From Pseudomonadota bacterium (GTDB taxonomy: Bacteria; Pseudomonadota; Gammaproteobacteria; Burkholderiales; Ferrovaceae), in the NCBI GenBank assembly GCA_021805445.1, contig JAJZFH010000049.1, positions 221,839 through 285,838 on the forward strand: a DNA stretch of 64,000 nucleotides, given 5' to 3'. Shown piece by piece: positions 1-9,599 of the stretch (positions are counted from its first letter, which is position 1; each line of letters opens with the position of its first letter). The notes under the pieces are model-generated. The model did not search any database and was not told where the DNA came from. It saw only the letters and a list, made by a program, of their open reading frames with translations. Both the position numbers and the translations under genes were made by a program.

Positions 1-2
1 AC

Positions 3-110
3 CCTTGGACACGTTCAGTCGTGGCGGCCTGTCACCCCGATCTCTTTACCCAGTGGCAGGACTGGCTAAACCGTCTCGTCACCGCCCCGGAAACCACTCA
101 AAAGGCGTAA
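3..110 (+). CDS. C-terminal end of an unidentified protein (partial)
   Basis: An open frame enters from the left edge and stops at TAA, giving a 35-residue tail rich in Trp with a hydrophilic end. It runs towards cbbR, whose stop lies 20 bases further on. I do not recognise the family; the tail does not look like transketolase, the usual neighbour of gap in Calvin-cycle loci. It is supported only by being open and by ending just before the convergent gene. Confidence 0.35.
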   Translation, partial: PWTRSVVAACHPDLFTQWQDWLNRLVTAPETTQKA

Positions 111-130
111 GCCGAGACTCGCAGCCTCAC

Positions 131-1039
131 TCACCCCACCATCGGAAGCATGCGTGGGGCCTGTTCCAATAAAAACACCTTGAAAGCCCGGGCTACCGGG
201 GACAAGCGCTTGTCCCGATGATGGACCAGATTCCAGTCCCGGATGATGGGCAATCCGACCACCGGTAATATTTTGAGACGCCCGGTTTCCAGTTCCAGAG
301 TCACCGAATGTTCGGATAGAAAGGCAATCCCCATGCCAGCAATCGTGGCCTGCTTGATGGTTTCGTTGCTGCTCATTTCCATGCGCGGATGTACCTCCAC
401 GCCATGGCTCAACAGGAACCGTTCCAGCAACTGGCGCGTACCCGATCCTTTCTCGCGCATCAAAAAGTCTTCCCCGGCCAGATCCGCCGCGTCCACGCTT
501 TTTTCCGCAGCCAAGGGATGCGTAGGTGGAGCCACGATAATATGGGCATTGCGGGCAAAGGGCTCCATGACCACCCCCATCTCTTCCGGAGGCTGCCCCA
601 TGATGACCAGATCCACCTCGTTATGCTGCAACTGCTGAACGATTCTCGCCCGATTCGATACCGACAACTTCAATTGGACCGCCGGATGCAAGACACAGAA
701 GCGAGACAAGAGCGTAGGAGCAAAATATTTGGCCGTACTGATGATGGCAATGTCAAGACGACCACTGATCCCTTCCCGCAAACTTTCCAGAGCCTCCCGG
801 GCATCCTTCATCTGACGCGCGATCACCCGCGCATGCTGATAGAGTTCTTCTCCTGCATGAGTCAGAAAAATGCGCTTGCCCATCTGTTCAAACAGAGGCA
901 TCCCCACAAAATCTTCCAACTGTTTGATTTGCATGGATACCGCAGGCTGAGTCAAATGCAACTCCTCACTCGCCCGCGAAAAACCGAGTAGTCTGGCCAC
1001 CGCTTCGAAGATTTGCAACTGCCGAAAGGTAAAATGCAT
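131..1039 (-). CDS. cbbR: CbbR-type LysR transcriptional regulator (first copy)
   Basis: This is a 302-residue LysR-family regulator. The N-terminal winged helix-turn-helix spans about residues 1-65 and contains the typical SRASEELHLTQPAVS recognition region. A periplasmic-binding-type effector domain follows, with the CbbR-like STAKYFAP and GQPPEEMG segments. The chosen ATG follows a purine-rich AGGGGGGG run and gives the normal LysR N-terminus; a longer in-frame start would read back into the gap promoter. The gene is divergent from gap, the classic arrangement of a LysR regulator and its target. CbbR proteins normally activate Calvin-cycle genes in response to metabolites such as RuBP or NADPH; the effector here is unknown. 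It is distinct from the second CbbR near 61 kb. Confidence 0.88.
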   Translation of the reverse strand: MHFTFRQLQIFEAVARLLGFSRASEELHLTQPAVSMQIKQLEDFVGMPLFEQMGKRIFLTHAGEELYQHARVIARQMKDAREALESLREGISGRLDIAIISTAKYFAPTLLSRFCVLHPAVQLKLSVSNRARIVQQLQHNEVDLVIMGQPPEEMGVVMEPFARNAHIIVAPPTHPLAAEKSVDAADLAGEDFLMREKGSGTRQLLERFLLSHGVEVHPRMEMSSNETIKQATIAGMGIAFLSEHSVTLELETGRLKILPVVGLPIIRDWNLVHHRDKRLSPVARAFKVFLLEQAPRMLPMVG

Positions 1040-1062
1040 GCCCCCCCCTGATGACAAACTCA

Positions 1063-1102
1063 TCATAAAGCCTTCATAATATCCGTGCAATTTATCTATA
1101 AT
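1063..1102 (+). promoter_or_regulatory. Candidate gap promoter with TCATAA direct repeats
   Basis: TATAAT (1097-1102), a perfect -10 match, lies 18 bases after TTCATA (1073-1078), a 4 of 6 match to the -35 consensus. Two TCATAA copies begin at 1063 and 1074, one helical turn apart, and the second overlaps the -35 box. The region also lies just upstream of the divergent cbbR start. I found no TNA-N7-TNA pair here, unlike the two sites near 54.4 and 61.4 kb. Confidence 0.5.
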
Positions 1103-1157
1103 AGGGGGCAAGAATCACCGTATTCCCCCACCATTGTCAACCTTGAGGAGAAATCAT

Positions 1158-2174
1158 ATGGCTGTTCGCGTCGGTATCAACGGTTATGGTCGCATCGGTC
1201 GCAATGTATTGCGTGCCTTGTATGAGACCGGTAACAAGCAAGGCATCCAGATCGTGGCGATCAATGATTTGGGCAATTCTGAAACCAATGCCCATCTGAC
1301 CCGTTTTGATACCGCCCATGGTCGGTTCAATGGGGAAATCTCGGTAGAAGGCAACGCCATGGTCATCAATGGCGATCGCATCCCGGTTTTTTCCCAACGC
1401 AACCCCGCTGAAATCCCTTGGGGCAGCGCAGGCGTGGATGTCGTTCTGGAATGCACCGGTTTGTTTACTTCCAAGGAAAAAGCTTCGGCCCACCTGAAAG
1501 GCGGCGCCAAAAAAGTCGTCATTTCCGCACCGGGCGGGAACGATGTCGATGCCACCGTGGTATACGGTGTCAATCATCACGTCCTGCGTTCCGACATGAC
1601 CGTCATTTCCAATGCTTCCTGTACCACCAATTGTCTGGCCCCCCTGGTCAAACCGCTGCATGAAAAGATCGGCGTGGTCAAAGGCTTGATGACGACCGTC
1701 CATTCCTATACCAACGACCAGGTGCTGACCGACGTGTACCACTCCGACCTGCGCCGTGCTCGCTCCGCCACCATGTCCATGATTCCCACCAAGACCGGGG
1801 CGGCAGCGGCTGTGGGCCTGGTTCTGCCAGAATTGAATGGAAAACTGGATGGTTTTGCCGTCCGAGTCCCCACCATCAATGTCTCGTTGGTAGACCTGAC
1901 GTTTGAAGCCGCACGGGCCACCACTGTGGAAGAAATCAACAGCATCATGAAGGAAGCCTCTGGTTCAGCCGCCTTGAAAGGCATCCTGAACTACAACGAA
2001 GGCCCCCTGGTTTCGGTGGATTTCAACCACGATTCGGCTTCCAGCACCTTTGACGCCACCCTCACCAAAGTTTCCGGCGGGACGTTGGTCAAGGTACTGT
2101 CCTGGTATGACAATGAATGGGGCTTCAGCAACCGTATGCTGGACGTCACCGCCGCCTGGATGGCAGCATCCTGA
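1158..2174 (+). CDS. gap: Type I glyceraldehyde-3-phosphate dehydrogenase
   Basis: This 338-residue enzyme interconverts glyceraldehyde 3-phosphate and 1,3-bisphosphoglycerate. In an autotroph it mainly runs in the reductive Calvin-cycle direction. The N-terminal Rossmann motif [11 protein letters not shown], the catalytic SNASCTTNC segment and the C-terminal [13 protein letters not shown] are all present, and the length is normal. The start is the ATG preceded by GAGGAG; a slightly longer frame exists but lacks a ribosome site. It is divergent from cbbR and followed by a hairpin terminator and then pgk, so it belongs to a cbb-type glycolytic/Calvin block. Confidence 0.96.
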   Translation: MAVRVGINGYGRIGRNVLRALYETGNKQGIQIVAINDLGNSETNAHLTRFDTAHGRFNGEISVEGNAMVINGDRIPVFSQRNPAEIPWGSAGVDVVLECTGLFTSKEKASAHLKGGAKKVVISAPGGNDVDATVVYGVNHHVLRSDMTVISNASCTTNCLAPLVKPLHEKIGVVKGLMTTVHSYTNDQVLTDVYHSDLRRARSATMSMIPTKTGAAAAVGLVLPELNGKLDGFAVRVPTINVSLVDLTFEAARATTVEEINSIMKEASGSAALKGILNYNEGPLVSVDFNHDSASSTFDATLTKVSGGTLVKVLSWYDNEWGFSNRMLDVTAAWMAAS

Positions 2175-2191
2175 CCGCCCATGTTTTACGC

Positions 2192-2230
2192 ATCAGCCCT
2201 GATTCTCTGAAATTTCGGGCTGATTTTTTT
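2192..2230 (+). terminator. Rho-independent terminator after gap
   Basis: The 8-base arms ATCAGCCC and GGGCTGAT can pair around a 17-base loop and are followed directly by a T run. The element lies 18 bases after the gap stop codon and 30 bases before pgk. It could terminate or attenuate transcription between the two genes, allowing gap to be made in excess over pgk. Confidence 0.7.
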
Positions 2231-2259
2231 GAATTTTTGAGTCACCACAGGAAATCATC

Positions 2260-3438
2260 ATGAGTATCCTTCGCATGCAGGACATGGATCTTGCAAAAAA
2301 ACGTGTATTGGTGCGCGTTGATTTCAACGTACCCCTCAAGGGGGGAGGCATCTCCGATGACACGCGCATCCGTGCCAGTCTGCCCGGAATTCAACATGCT
2401 TTGAAGGCAGGGGCTCGCCTCATGTTGATGTCCCATCTGGGTCGCCCCGCCGAAGGCTCTTTTGATGAATCCAATTCCCTGGCGCCTGTGGCCCAGCGCT
2501 TGTCCGAACTTCTGGGGCAACCGGTTCCCCTGATCCGGCATTGGCTCGATCACCCTCTGAACGTTGAGCCGGGTCAGGTGGTCCTGCTCGAAAATGTGCG
2601 CTTCAATGTAGGTGAAAAAAAGGACGATGATGCGCTGTCCAAAAAAATGGCCGCCTTATGCGATGTATTCGTGATGGATGCCTTCGGAACCGCTCATCGC
2701 GCCGAAGCCTCCACGCATGGCATCGCCAAGTTCGCTCCGATCGCCTGCGCCGGCCCTCTGTTGGCGGCGGAACTGGATGCTCTGGGACGCGCGCTCAAGG
2801 AACCCGCCCGCCCCCTGGTGGCCATCGTGGCAGGATCCAAGGTTTCCACAAAGTTGACGGTGCTATCCACCCTGTCCCACAAGGTCGATCAACTGATCGT
2901 CGGCGGGGGGATCGCCAATACCTTCTTGCTGGCTGAAGGCCACAAGATCGGCAAATCTCTGGCCGAACCCGACCTGGTGCCAGAGGCCCGTAAAATCATC
3001 GCCGCGGCGCGCGCGCGCGGCGGCGATGTGCCCATTCCCGTCGATGTGGTCACCGGCAAGAAATTCGCTGAAGATGCCGAAGCCACCCTGAAAACGGTGG
3101 ATGAGGTGGCTGAAGATGACCTGATTTTTGATATCGGCCCCAGGTCTGCCGCCCAACTGGCAAAAATCCTGAAGAACGCCGGCACCATCGTCTGGAATGG
3201 TCCCGTCGGCGTGTTTGAATTCGACCAGTTTGGAGACGGCACCAAAGCCTTGGCCCAAGCCATCGCAGAATCCCCTGCTTTTTCCATCGCCGGGGGAGGG
3301 GACACCCTGGCGGCTGTAGCCAAGTATGGCATCGGCGATCGCGTGTCTTACATTTCCACGGGAGGAGGAGCGTTCCTCGAGTTCCTCGAAGGGCGAGAAC
3401 TGCCTGCCGTCAAGATCCTTGAAGCACGAGGACGCTAA
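2260..3438 (+). CDS. pgk: Phosphoglycerate kinase
   Basis: This 392-residue cytosolic kinase phosphorylates 3-phosphoglycerate with ATP in the Calvin direction. The N-terminal substrate-binding segment [10 protein letters not shown] and the arginine-containing SHLGRP motif are visible. In the C-terminal half the nucleotide-binding GGGDTLAA region lies just before the conserved STGGGAFLE end. A ribosome site AGGAAATC precedes the ATG. The length is normal for bacteria. It sits between gap and pyk on the same strand. A GC-alternating stretch near 3004 simply encodes Ala/Arg/Gly residues. Confidence 0.96.
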   Translation: MSILRMQDMDLAKKRVLVRVDFNVPLKGGGISDDTRIRASLPGIQHALKAGARLMLMSHLGRPAEGSFDESNSLAPVAQRLSELLGQPVPLIRHWLDHPLNVEPGQVVLLENVRFNVGEKKDDDALSKKMAALCDVFVMDAFGTAHRAEASTHGIAKFAPIACAGPLLAAELDALGRALKEPARPLVAIVAGSKVSTKLTVLSTLSHKVDQLIVGGGIANTFLLAEGHKIGKSLAEPDLVPEARKIIAAARARGGDVPIPVDVVTGKKFAEDAEATLKTVDEVAEDDLIFDIGPRSAAQLAKILKNAGTIVWNGPVGVFEFDQFGDGTKALAQAIAESPAFSIAGGGDTLAAVAKYGIGDRVSYISTGGGAFLEFLEGRELPAVKILEARGR

Positions 3439-3453
3439 CCGGCCGCTTCGGAT

Positions 3454-3475
3454 GCCCTCCCTACGGGGGGGCTTT
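3454..3475 (+). terminator. Possible weak terminator after pgk
   Basis: GCCCTCC can pair with GGGGGGC (one G-T pair) around a short loop, and a TTT follows. The T run is short, so this may be an attenuator or only a stabilising 3' hairpin. Confidence 0.3.
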
Positions 3476-3604
3476 ACTGTGCACAAATCAAACAGACTTG
3501 GGCTACCCATGAGATAATTACGACTTTATCGCTGGTGGAGGTCGAATCGTGGTATGAGACCCATTCCCTACCCCTCCACCTCCCCCACAGGAGTTGTCAT
3601 TCAA

Positions 3605-5035
3605 ATGCAGCGTCGCACCAAAATTGTCGCCACCATCGGTCCCGCCTCCAGTTCTCCCGAAGTCCTCGAACGCATGATTCTGGCCGGAATGGATATGGCC
3701 CGTCTCAACTTTTCCCACGGCACAGAAGCAGACCACCGCGAACGGGTCGAAACCATCCGTACCCTGGCCAAAAAACTGGGTCGAACGGTGGGTATTCTGG
3801 GCGATCTGCAGGGACCAAAAATCCGCGTCGGCAAGTTTGAGGACAACAAAATCCTTCTTCAAGCCGGTGCCAACTTCATACTCGATGCTGATTGCCCTTT
3901 GGGTAATCAGGAACGGGTCGGACTGGATTACAAGGAACTGCCTCAGGATGTCCATCCCGGCGATTCCCTACTCCTGGATGACGGAAAAATCGAGCTCTGC
4001 GTCACCGCTGTCAATGGCAACGAAGTTCGCACCATAGTCATTCAGGGAGGCCCCCTGTCCAATAACAAGGGCATCAACCGTCGTGGCGGCGGGTTGACCG
4101 CGCCCGCACTCACCGACAAGGATCGGGAAGATATCAAATTGGCCGCACGTCTGAAGGTGGACTATCTGGCCGTCTCCTTCCCCCGCTCCGGTGCTGACAT
4201 GGATCAGGCTCGTGCACTCCTCACTGCGGCGGGTGGACAAGCCCAGTTACAAGCAAAGATCGAACGCGCGGAAGCCATCGACGCACTGGAAGACATCATT
4301 GCCGCCAGCGATTCCATCATGGTGGCGCGCGGGGATCTGGCCGTGGAAGTAGGGGATGCTGCCGTGCCTGCCCTGCAAAAGCGCATGATCCGCATGGCGC
4401 GCCAGATGAATAAAACCATCATCACGGCCACCCAGATGATGGAATCCATGATTTCCAGCCCGGTCCCCACCCGCGCAGAGGTCTCCGATGTGGCCAATGC
4501 CGTGCTGGATGGGACCGATGCCGTCATGCTCTCTGCCGAATCGGCCGCCGGGCAATATCCGGTGGAATCCATTGCAGCCATGGCAAGAGTCTGCACCGAA
4601 GCCGAAAAACAGGATATGCTCCCGGTGGTGGAACGGGGGGCTTTCGACCCCGTGGATCGTATCGAGAAAGCCGTTGCACGCGCCGTGATTCATACCACCC
4701 GCCACCTGAACGTCAAGGCCGTGGCCGCTTTGACGCAGAGCGGAACCACGGCTTTGCTGATTTCCCGCTCGGATACGCCTGTACCGATCTATGCCATGAC
4801 CCCCTCCGAAGAGACCCAGCAACTGACCACTCTGTACCGGGGGGTTTACCCTGTGACCTTCCATCATACCCATCTGGAACCTGCGGCCGTCATTGCCGAA
4901 GCTGAAGCCGAACTGCTCAGGATGGGCGCTGTCGTGGAAGGCGACTTGATGCTGTTGACCATGGGTGAACCCATTGGCAAAGCCGGGGGTACCAACACGA
5001 TGAAAATCATACGGGTAGGAGAGCATACGGCATGA
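3605..5035 (+). CDS. pyk: Pyruvate kinase
   Basis: This 476-residue enzyme converts phosphoenolpyruvate and ADP to pyruvate and ATP. The N-terminus [13 protein letters not shown] is diagnostic, followed by [19 protein letters not shown] and the active-site block [12 protein letters not shown]. The regulatory-type C-terminal domain ends in a GGTNTMKI segment. The ATG chosen follows an AGGAG about ten bases upstream and gives the family N-terminus; an upstream in-frame start would add 17 unconserved residues. Its stop overlaps the purC start as ATGA, so translation is probably coupled. With gap and pgk it forms the lower C3 branch that feeds fixed carbon into biosynthesis. Confidence 0.95.
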   Translation: MQRRTKIVATIGPASSSPEVLERMILAGMDMARLNFSHGTEADHRERVETIRTLAKKLGRTVGILGDLQGPKIRVGKFEDNKILLQAGANFILDADCPLGNQERVGLDYKELPQDVHPGDSLLLDDGKIELCVTAVNGNEVRTIVIQGGPLSNNKGINRRGGGLTAPALTDKDREDIKLAARLKVDYLAVSFPRSGADMDQARALLTAAGGQAQLQAKIERAEAIDALEDIIAASDSIMVARGDLAVEVGDAAVPALQKRMIRMARQMNKTIITATQMMESMISSPVPTRAEVSDVANAVLDGTDAVMLSAESAAGQYPVESIAAMARVCTEAEKQDMLPVVERGAFDPVDRIEKAVARAVIHTTRHLNVKAVAALTQSGTTALLISRSDTPVPIYAMTPSEETQQLTTLYRGVYPVTFHHTHLEPAAVIAEAEAELLRMGAVVEGDLMLLTMGEPIGKAGGTNTMKIIRVGEHTA

Positions 5036-5919
5036 GTGACGCCGTTTTTGAAACGAGCATCACTTCCTTGCCCTTGATCGCCCGAGGCAAGGTGCGAGAT
5101 ATCTATGCCGTCGGAACCCAATACCTGCTCATGGTGACCACCGATCGCCTGTCTGCCTTCGACGTCGTCTTCCCTTCCCCCATTCCAGGCAAGGGAAAGT
5201 TACTCCAGACCCTCTCCAACTTTTGGTTCGAACATTTCAAGGACATTCCCAACCACCTCACCGGTATCGACCCTGAAAGCATCGTCACAGAAGCCGAAAG
5301 GGCTCAGGTCAGGGACCGCGCCATGGTCGTCAAACGTCTCGACCCGCTGCCTTTGGAGGCAGTGGTCCGGGGTTATCTGGAGGGATCGGGCTGGAAAGAC
5401 TATCAAGTGACCGGGAAAGTTTGTGGCATCGATCTCCCCTCCGGATTACAACGCGCTGAAAAACTTCCTCACCCCATTTTCACCCCGGCGACCAAGGCCA
5501 TGGTGGGCGACCATGACGAAAATATCTCTTTTGAACGAATGATCGATTTGGTCGGAAAACAGCGCGCCGAGGAAGTGAAACGTACGGCATTCAAACTTTA
5601 TTCTGAAGCCGCACACCACGCCGAACGTTGCGGCATTCTGATTGCGGATACCAAGTTCGAGTTCGGACTCGACGACCACCATCAACTGACCCTCATGGAT
5701 GAGGTACTCACGCCGGACTCCTCGAGATTCTGGCCCAAGGATACCTACCAACCCGGCACCAGCCCGCAAAGTTTCGATAAACAGTTCGTCCGCAACTGGC
5801 TGGAAACCCAACACTGGAACAAATGCCCTCCCGCCCCCGCACTCCCCGAAGAAATCATCCTGGGCACCTTGGCCCGGTATCAGGAAGCCGTCACCGCCCT
5901 CACGCATCTCCGGGCGTAA
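5032..5919 (+). CDS. purC: Phosphoribosylaminoimidazole-succinocarboxamide synthase (SAICAR synthetase)
   Basis: This 295-residue enzyme joins CAIR and aspartate with ATP to give SAICAR in purine synthesis. The RGKVRDIY start region, the [10 protein letters not shown] segment, [14 protein letters not shown] and the late [12 protein letters not shown] motif are all typical of the longer SAICAR synthetase type. The start codon overlaps the pyk stop by four bases, so the gene is cotranscribed with pyruvate kinase. It converges on the histidine kinase gene with one intervening base and no obvious terminator. Confidence 0.95.
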   Translation: MSDAVFETSITSLPLIARGKVRDIYAVGTQYLLMVTTDRLSAFDVVFPSPIPGKGKLLQTLSNFWFEHFKDIPNHLTGIDPESIVTEAERAQVRDRAMVVKRLDPLPLEAVVRGYLEGSGWKDYQVTGKVCGIDLPSGLQRAEKLPHPIFTPATKAMVGDHDENISFERMIDLVGKQRAEEVKRTAFKLYSEAAHHAERCGILIADTKFEFGLDDHHQLTLMDEVLTPDSSRFWPKDTYQPGTSPQSFDKQFVRNWLETQHWNKCPPAPALPEEIILGTLARYQEAVTALTHLRA

Positions 5920-5920
5920 A

Positions 5921-7453
5921 TCAAGACAATTCCGGCACCGGGAGATGGACAGTAAATCGGCTCCCCTGTTCCTCCGTACTCGCAACCTCCAGGGTCCCGC
6001 GATGCAGGGCGATGATCTGGTTCACCAGGGTAAGTCCCACGCCCGTTCCACTGTGCGAACCAACGTTGGAACCACGGTAATATCGTTCGAAGATATGGGG
6101 ACGATCCCGCTCCGGGATGCCGATGCCCTGATCTGATATTTCAATCACCAGAGTACCCTCACGGTCCTGTGCCTCGAGCGTAATGGAACTTCCCGGTGCC
6201 GAATATTTGACGGCATTGGATAACAGATTGCCAAATGCCTGATGAAGCAACTCCGCATCGCCCATGAGGAAAAAACAGCGCTCCCCCAGATGCTCCTGAA
6301 AGGCTCGATCGGGGGCCACCTCACGATATTCCTGACACAGACGTCGAAGCAACTCCTTGACATCCAACCGTTGGGGATGAAATGGGATCGCTTCGGCAGA
6401 ATGCTTGGGAACATCCAGAAGATTGTCGAGAAGCGTGGTCAGGCGCTGGGTGGCGCGCCGAATCTTGAGTGCGCGTTCCCCCACTTCCTCAGGTCCAAAA
6501 CGCTCGCGGGCGTTATACAGGCGCTGGGCATACCCATCGATCAGGGCCAGGGGCGTACGAAATTCATGGGAGGTCATCAAGACGAAATTATGTTGTTGCT
6601 GGGTCATTTCCTGCGCTTTGGCAAGGGCGTCTTCAAGACTTTTTGCCTGCTCTGCCAAACGGGCCTGACTGGTCAACAGGGCTCGGGCATTGTCCTGAAA
6701 GACCCGCACCGAACGCGCCATGACACCAATTTCATCGCTCCGTTCGACCCCCTGAATGGGAACTTCGGTTTCCTTGTCTGCAATGCGTTGCATGCCCTTT
6801 GCCAAATCGAGCAATGGGTTGGAAACAGAGCGGGTAATGAAACCAATGGCCGTAAAGAGCAGTAATCCGGCCGTCAGAATGGCCGCCACGATCCACCCAT
6901 TGGCGTCCCGATAGGTGGCACTTTCCCGCTCCACGGCATTTTTGGCCCCCACCAGATTCCACTGGGTCAGTTGTCCAAGGGTTTCACTGGCCCGGTTATA
7001 GGCAGTGCGCGCATCCGTGCGGTATACACGAATCGCTGTGCCGCTTTCCAGCGGCAACGCTTGTTCCTGCCTGACCAGCGTATGATAACTGTGCCAATGA
7101 ACAAGGAAATCCTGATACAGTCGATCTTCCTGGTCATCGTGGCGAATGCGCTGATAACGCACCAGACTATGGGCTATGGAAGCATCCAGAGAATCCATTT
7201 CGCGCGCACTGCCCTGCCGTTCCGACAGAGTATCTGCCAGCAGGAAACTGCCCTCGGCCGAACGGAAATCCGAGGTATCATTGTTGAGATCCCCCAGGAT
7301 GCGCGTGGATTGCAACCATCGGTCACGAATCTCTGCCGTCACCCGGTTATAGTCATCCAACTGACGAATACTGAACGCCCCCAATCCCACCACCAATAGG
7401 AGAAAGAGGGCGTAGGCCAAAGACAGCCGTGTGCGCAGGGAACGGAGACGCAT
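5921..7453 (-). CDS. Membrane sensor histidine kinase (HAMP, HisKA, HATPase)
   Basis: This 510-residue sensor has a first membrane segment at about residues 11-30, a periplasmic helical domain of about 155 residues, and a second membrane segment at about 188-207. A HAMP linker follows, then a short coiled coil and a HisKA domain with the phosphoacceptor H296 in TSHEFRTPL. The HATPase domain has GNLLSNAVKYS as N-box and DQGIGIP as G1 box. There is no receiver or PAS domain. It is divergent from the DsrE-like/SBP/TsdBA operon, and the only nearby response regulator lies at the far end of that operon. The pair therefore probably forms a split two-component system. The stimulus is unknown; a sulfur compound or the adjacent binding protein is a reasonable guess. 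Confidence 0.9.
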   Translation of the reverse strand: MRLRSLRTRLSLAYALFLLLVVGLGAFSIRQLDDYNRVTAEIRDRWLQSTRILGDLNNDTSDFRSAEGSFLLADTLSERQGSAREMDSLDASIAHSLVRYQRIRHDDQEDRLYQDFLVHWHSYHTLVRQEQALPLESGTAIRVYRTDARTAYNRASETLGQLTQWNLVGAKNAVERESATYRDANGWIVAAILTAGLLLFTAIGFITRSVSNPLLDLAKGMQRIADKETEVPIQGVERSDEIGVMARSVRVFQDNARALLTSQARLAEQAKSLEDALAKAQEMTQQQHNFVLMTSHEFRTPLALIDGYAQRLYNARERFGPEEVGERALKIRRATQRLTTLLDNLLDVPKHSAEAIPFHPQRLDVKELLRRLCQEYREVAPDRAFQEHLGERCFFLMGDAELLHQAFGNLLSNAVKYSAPGSSITLEAQDREGTLVIEISDQGIGIPERDRPHIFERYYRGSNVGSHSGTGVGLTLVNQIIALHRGTLEVASTEEQGSRFTVHLPVPELS

Positions 7454-7798
7454 GGTTCATCCCGTCACAGATCAGGGCCAGGAAAAGTTTTCACGACGTC
7501 TTGCATCCTTTGAGCACCCCGTTCTTCCTTCAATGACCCCAATCCACAGCCTCCACTGTATCCGAAAAACACTTAAAACCGATTGAATATCAACAAAAAG
7601 CCGTCATAAATCCCGCGTAGGCCTTCACCCTCTGATTTATTGATAAGTAAAATTCATAAATAAATAAATAAAATGAATTTTACTTATTTACCAACCAGCC
7701 CATATAATGCGATCATTAATTCTAAGAATAGAACTATAAAGTATTAAGCCCCTCCAAAGGGGTTATCTCCCACAATAATTTTATTTGGAGCAAAGACC
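7454..7798. other. Divergent intergenic region between the kinase and the tsd-type operon
   Basis: No open frame with a ribosome site is convincing in these 345 bases. The right half is very AT-rich and holds a long inverted repeat and a promoter (annotated separately). It ends in an untranslated leader with a small CCCCTCCAAAGGGG hairpin near 7749-7762 and a GGAG ribosome site about ten bases before the next ATG. The left half must contain the kinase promoter, which I could not define. Confidence 0.7.
7643..7708 (+). promoter_or_regulatory. Perfect 15-bp inverted repeat overlapping a promoter
   Basis: The arms at 7643-7657 and 7673-7687 are exact reverse complements (ATAAGTAAAATTCAT and ATGAATTTTACTTAT), separated by 15 bases of AAAT repeats. 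The right arm covers a possible -35 box (TTTACT, 7679-7684), which is followed 18 bases later by a consensus TATAAT (7703-7708). This looks like an operator for the operon starting at 7799, perhaps for the response regulator at its far end. It could instead act as a hairpin; it has no T tract of terminator type. Confidence 0.6.
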
Positions 7799-8590
7799 AT
7801 GAACAATGCACGCAGAGGGATGTTGGGTTTCATGACCAGCGGTTTGGCAACCCTGACGTTGGGCGGCGGAACGACGGCGCACGCCGAATCGGGCGCCTCC
7901 CCCTTGAAGACCTTGATCCCCGAAGGGACCCCGTGGTTACCCATTTTAATCCAATCGCTGGAAAAAACGCCCAGACGCAGGGATTTCAAGAGCGTTCCCA
8001 TGATCCTGACCCGCCCCGAAGAATGGGATGATGAGGCCTTACGCTTGATTTTCGAGTATCAGGGACAACACAAGCAGGTTTTCGACAACATGGTTCTGGA
8101 TGGCCCATGGCTCAATTTGATGAGAAATTCCCTGAACAGCCAAATATGGGCTTTTGGGCACAAGGACTTTCTGGTGGTCTCGGGCACCCACGGGCCCGCA
8201 CATTTGGCGCTTTACGACGATTACCTTTGGGACAAATACCAATTGTCTCAACTGACCCAGGGGAAATTCAAGGACAACAGTTTCCTGAAAGTGTCTGCCG
8301 CTGCTCAGGCAGACCCTGCCCAGTATGAGGACATCACCGGCGTATTCTCCCCTCTGGATAACAGTATTCCCGTACTGCAATCCCGTGGCGTCGTTTTTCT
8401 GGCTTGTCACAATGCCATATTCGAACTGGCCACTCGACTCCACCAGTCCGGGCCGAACCCTGACCATCGATCCATCCCCCAATTGGCAGCCGAACTCACC
8501 AATCATCTCATCGATGGCACGGTATTGACCCCTGGCGTGATGGGAACGATGCCCGAATTGGGCGCACGAGGTTTTCACTATGCCAAATAG
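7799..8590 (+). CDS. Exported DsrE-like protein with probable Tat signal
   Basis: This is a 263-residue protein. It begins with a twin-arginine-like signal (ARRGMLGFM, then a Gly/Thr-rich hydrophobic stretch and an AHA cleavage site near residue 29). The C-terminal part resembles DsrE-superfamily proteins: a GVVFLACHN strand with Cys203, then VLTPGVMGTMPELGARGF ending in Tyr-Ala-Lys. No further catalytic motif is evident. It is the first gene of the operon with the solute-binding protein, the dihaem cytochrome and TsdA. DsrE relatives handle sulfur on a cysteine, so a periplasmic sulfur-carrier or sensing role is possible, but this is inference. The start follows GGAG at a suitable distance. 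Confidence 0.65.
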   Translation: MNNARRGMLGFMTSGLATLTLGGGTTAHAESGASPLKTLIPEGTPWLPILIQSLEKTPRRRDFKSVPMILTRPEEWDDEALRLIFEYQGQHKQVFDNMVLDGPWLNLMRNSLNSQIWAFGHKDFLVVSGTHGPAHLALYDDYLWDKYQLSQLTQGKFKDNSFLKVSAAAQADPAQYEDITGVFSPLDNSIPVLQSRGVVFLACHNAIFELATRLHQSGPNPDHRSIPQLAAELTNHLIDGTVLTPGVMGTMPELGARGFHYAK

Positions 8591-8600
8591 GAGAGCGTCC

Positions 8601-9587
8601 ATGAAAAACATCCGAACTCCCTTCGTTATCAAAACAATTTTACTGGCCCTGCTGGGAGGGATCACCTTGACTGCCCAAGCCGGGGTGAATCCGCCCTGGA
8701 GCGAAGGGAAAAACAACCCCGTCAGTCAGCGTGGACTGGAGTTCACCGTCCCTGAAGTGGACAATCTGCCGGATTTTCATGGGGATCCCATGGGCGCTCA
8801 GTTATCGATTTTCGTGGGTGGAAATTATTTTTTTGCCATGGCCCCCCTGGTAGCCGCCTTTGAGGATGAATACCCTGCGTTGAAAGGAAAGATTTATTAC
8901 GAGACCATCCCACCGGGGCTACTGTTCAATCAAATTCGCCAAGGCGGTACCATCACGGTGGGCAACATGACCTGGACAGTCAAAGCGGACGTCTACGCAG
9001 CAGGATTGAAACGGGTCAGCGCACTGGACAATGAAGGGCTGCTGCAAAGTCCCGTTGTGTCCTATGCCACCAACCAACTGACGATCATGGTCCCGAAAAA
9101 CAACCCCGCACATATCCGGACACTGAGCGACCTGGGCAAACCCGGTATAAAACTGGTCATGCCCAATCCGGAATTCGAAGGGATTGGGAGACAGATCAAG
9201 TCGGCTTTGATGAAGGCAGGAGGCCCCAATCTGGTTCAGGAAGTTTATGTCCACAAGGTCGATACAGGAGAAACCCAACTGACCCATATCCATCACCGAC
9301 AAAGCCCGATGGCATTGATGAAGGGTCTCGCAGATGCCGGGGTCACCTGGCAATCCGAAGCAATTTTTCAGGAGGAAATAGGAAATCCGATCACCCACGT
9401 GGAGATTCCCGCCACTCAGAATGCCACCGCGGTTTATGCGGCGGGAGTCGTAAAGGACGCACCTCATCCGCAAGCAGCTCAAGCCTGGATCGATTTCCTG
9501 AAGTCTCCCAAAGGCCAGGCCATTTTTGCCCACTATGGTTTCAAACCTTATCCGGAAGCCACGGATAAGTCGTCAATCCATCGATGA
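8601..9587 (+). CDS. Periplasmic solute-binding protein (molybdate/iron-type fold), no transporter partner
   Basis: This is a 328-residue exported protein with a clear signal peptide ending near AQA. The binding-protein body contains FVGGNYFFAMAPLVAAFE at the start of the first lobe, the hinge-like NQLTIMVPKNNP and the C-terminal WIDFLKSPKGQAIF pattern found in extracellular solute-binding proteins of the ModA/SBP_bac_11 type. The start is the ATG after AGGAGAG, ten bases past the previous stop. No ABC permease or ATPase lies nearby. It may therefore deliver its ligand to the adjacent sensor kinase or act with the cytochromes rather than in import. The ligand is unknown. Confidence 0.75.
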   Translation: MKNIRTPFVIKTILLALLGGITLTAQAGVNPPWSEGKNNPVSQRGLEFTVPEVDNLPDFHGDPMGAQLSIFVGGNYFFAMAPLVAAFEDEYPALKGKIYYETIPPGLLFNQIRQGGTITVGNMTWTVKADVYAAGLKRVSALDNEGLLQSPVVSYATNQLTIMVPKNNPAHIRTLSDLGKPGIKLVMPNPEFEGIGRQIKSALMKAGGPNLVQEVYVHKVDTGETQLTHIHHRQSPMALMKGLADAGVTWQSEAIFQEEIGNPITHVEIPATQNATAVYAAGVVKDAPHPQAAQAWIDFLKSPKGQAIFAHYGFKPYPEATDKSSIHR

Positions 9588-9599
9588 AGAGACCGTGAC

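Noticed and set aside
3003..3024. Alternating GC stretch, possible Z-DNA or regulatory element
   Set aside because: It is inside pgk and encodes an Ala/Arg/Gly segment at a normal place in the protein.
7658..7672. AAAT repeats as a possible replication origin or iteron array
   Set aside because: There are no DnaA boxes or rep gene nearby. The repeats are the spacer of the inverted repeat at a promoter.
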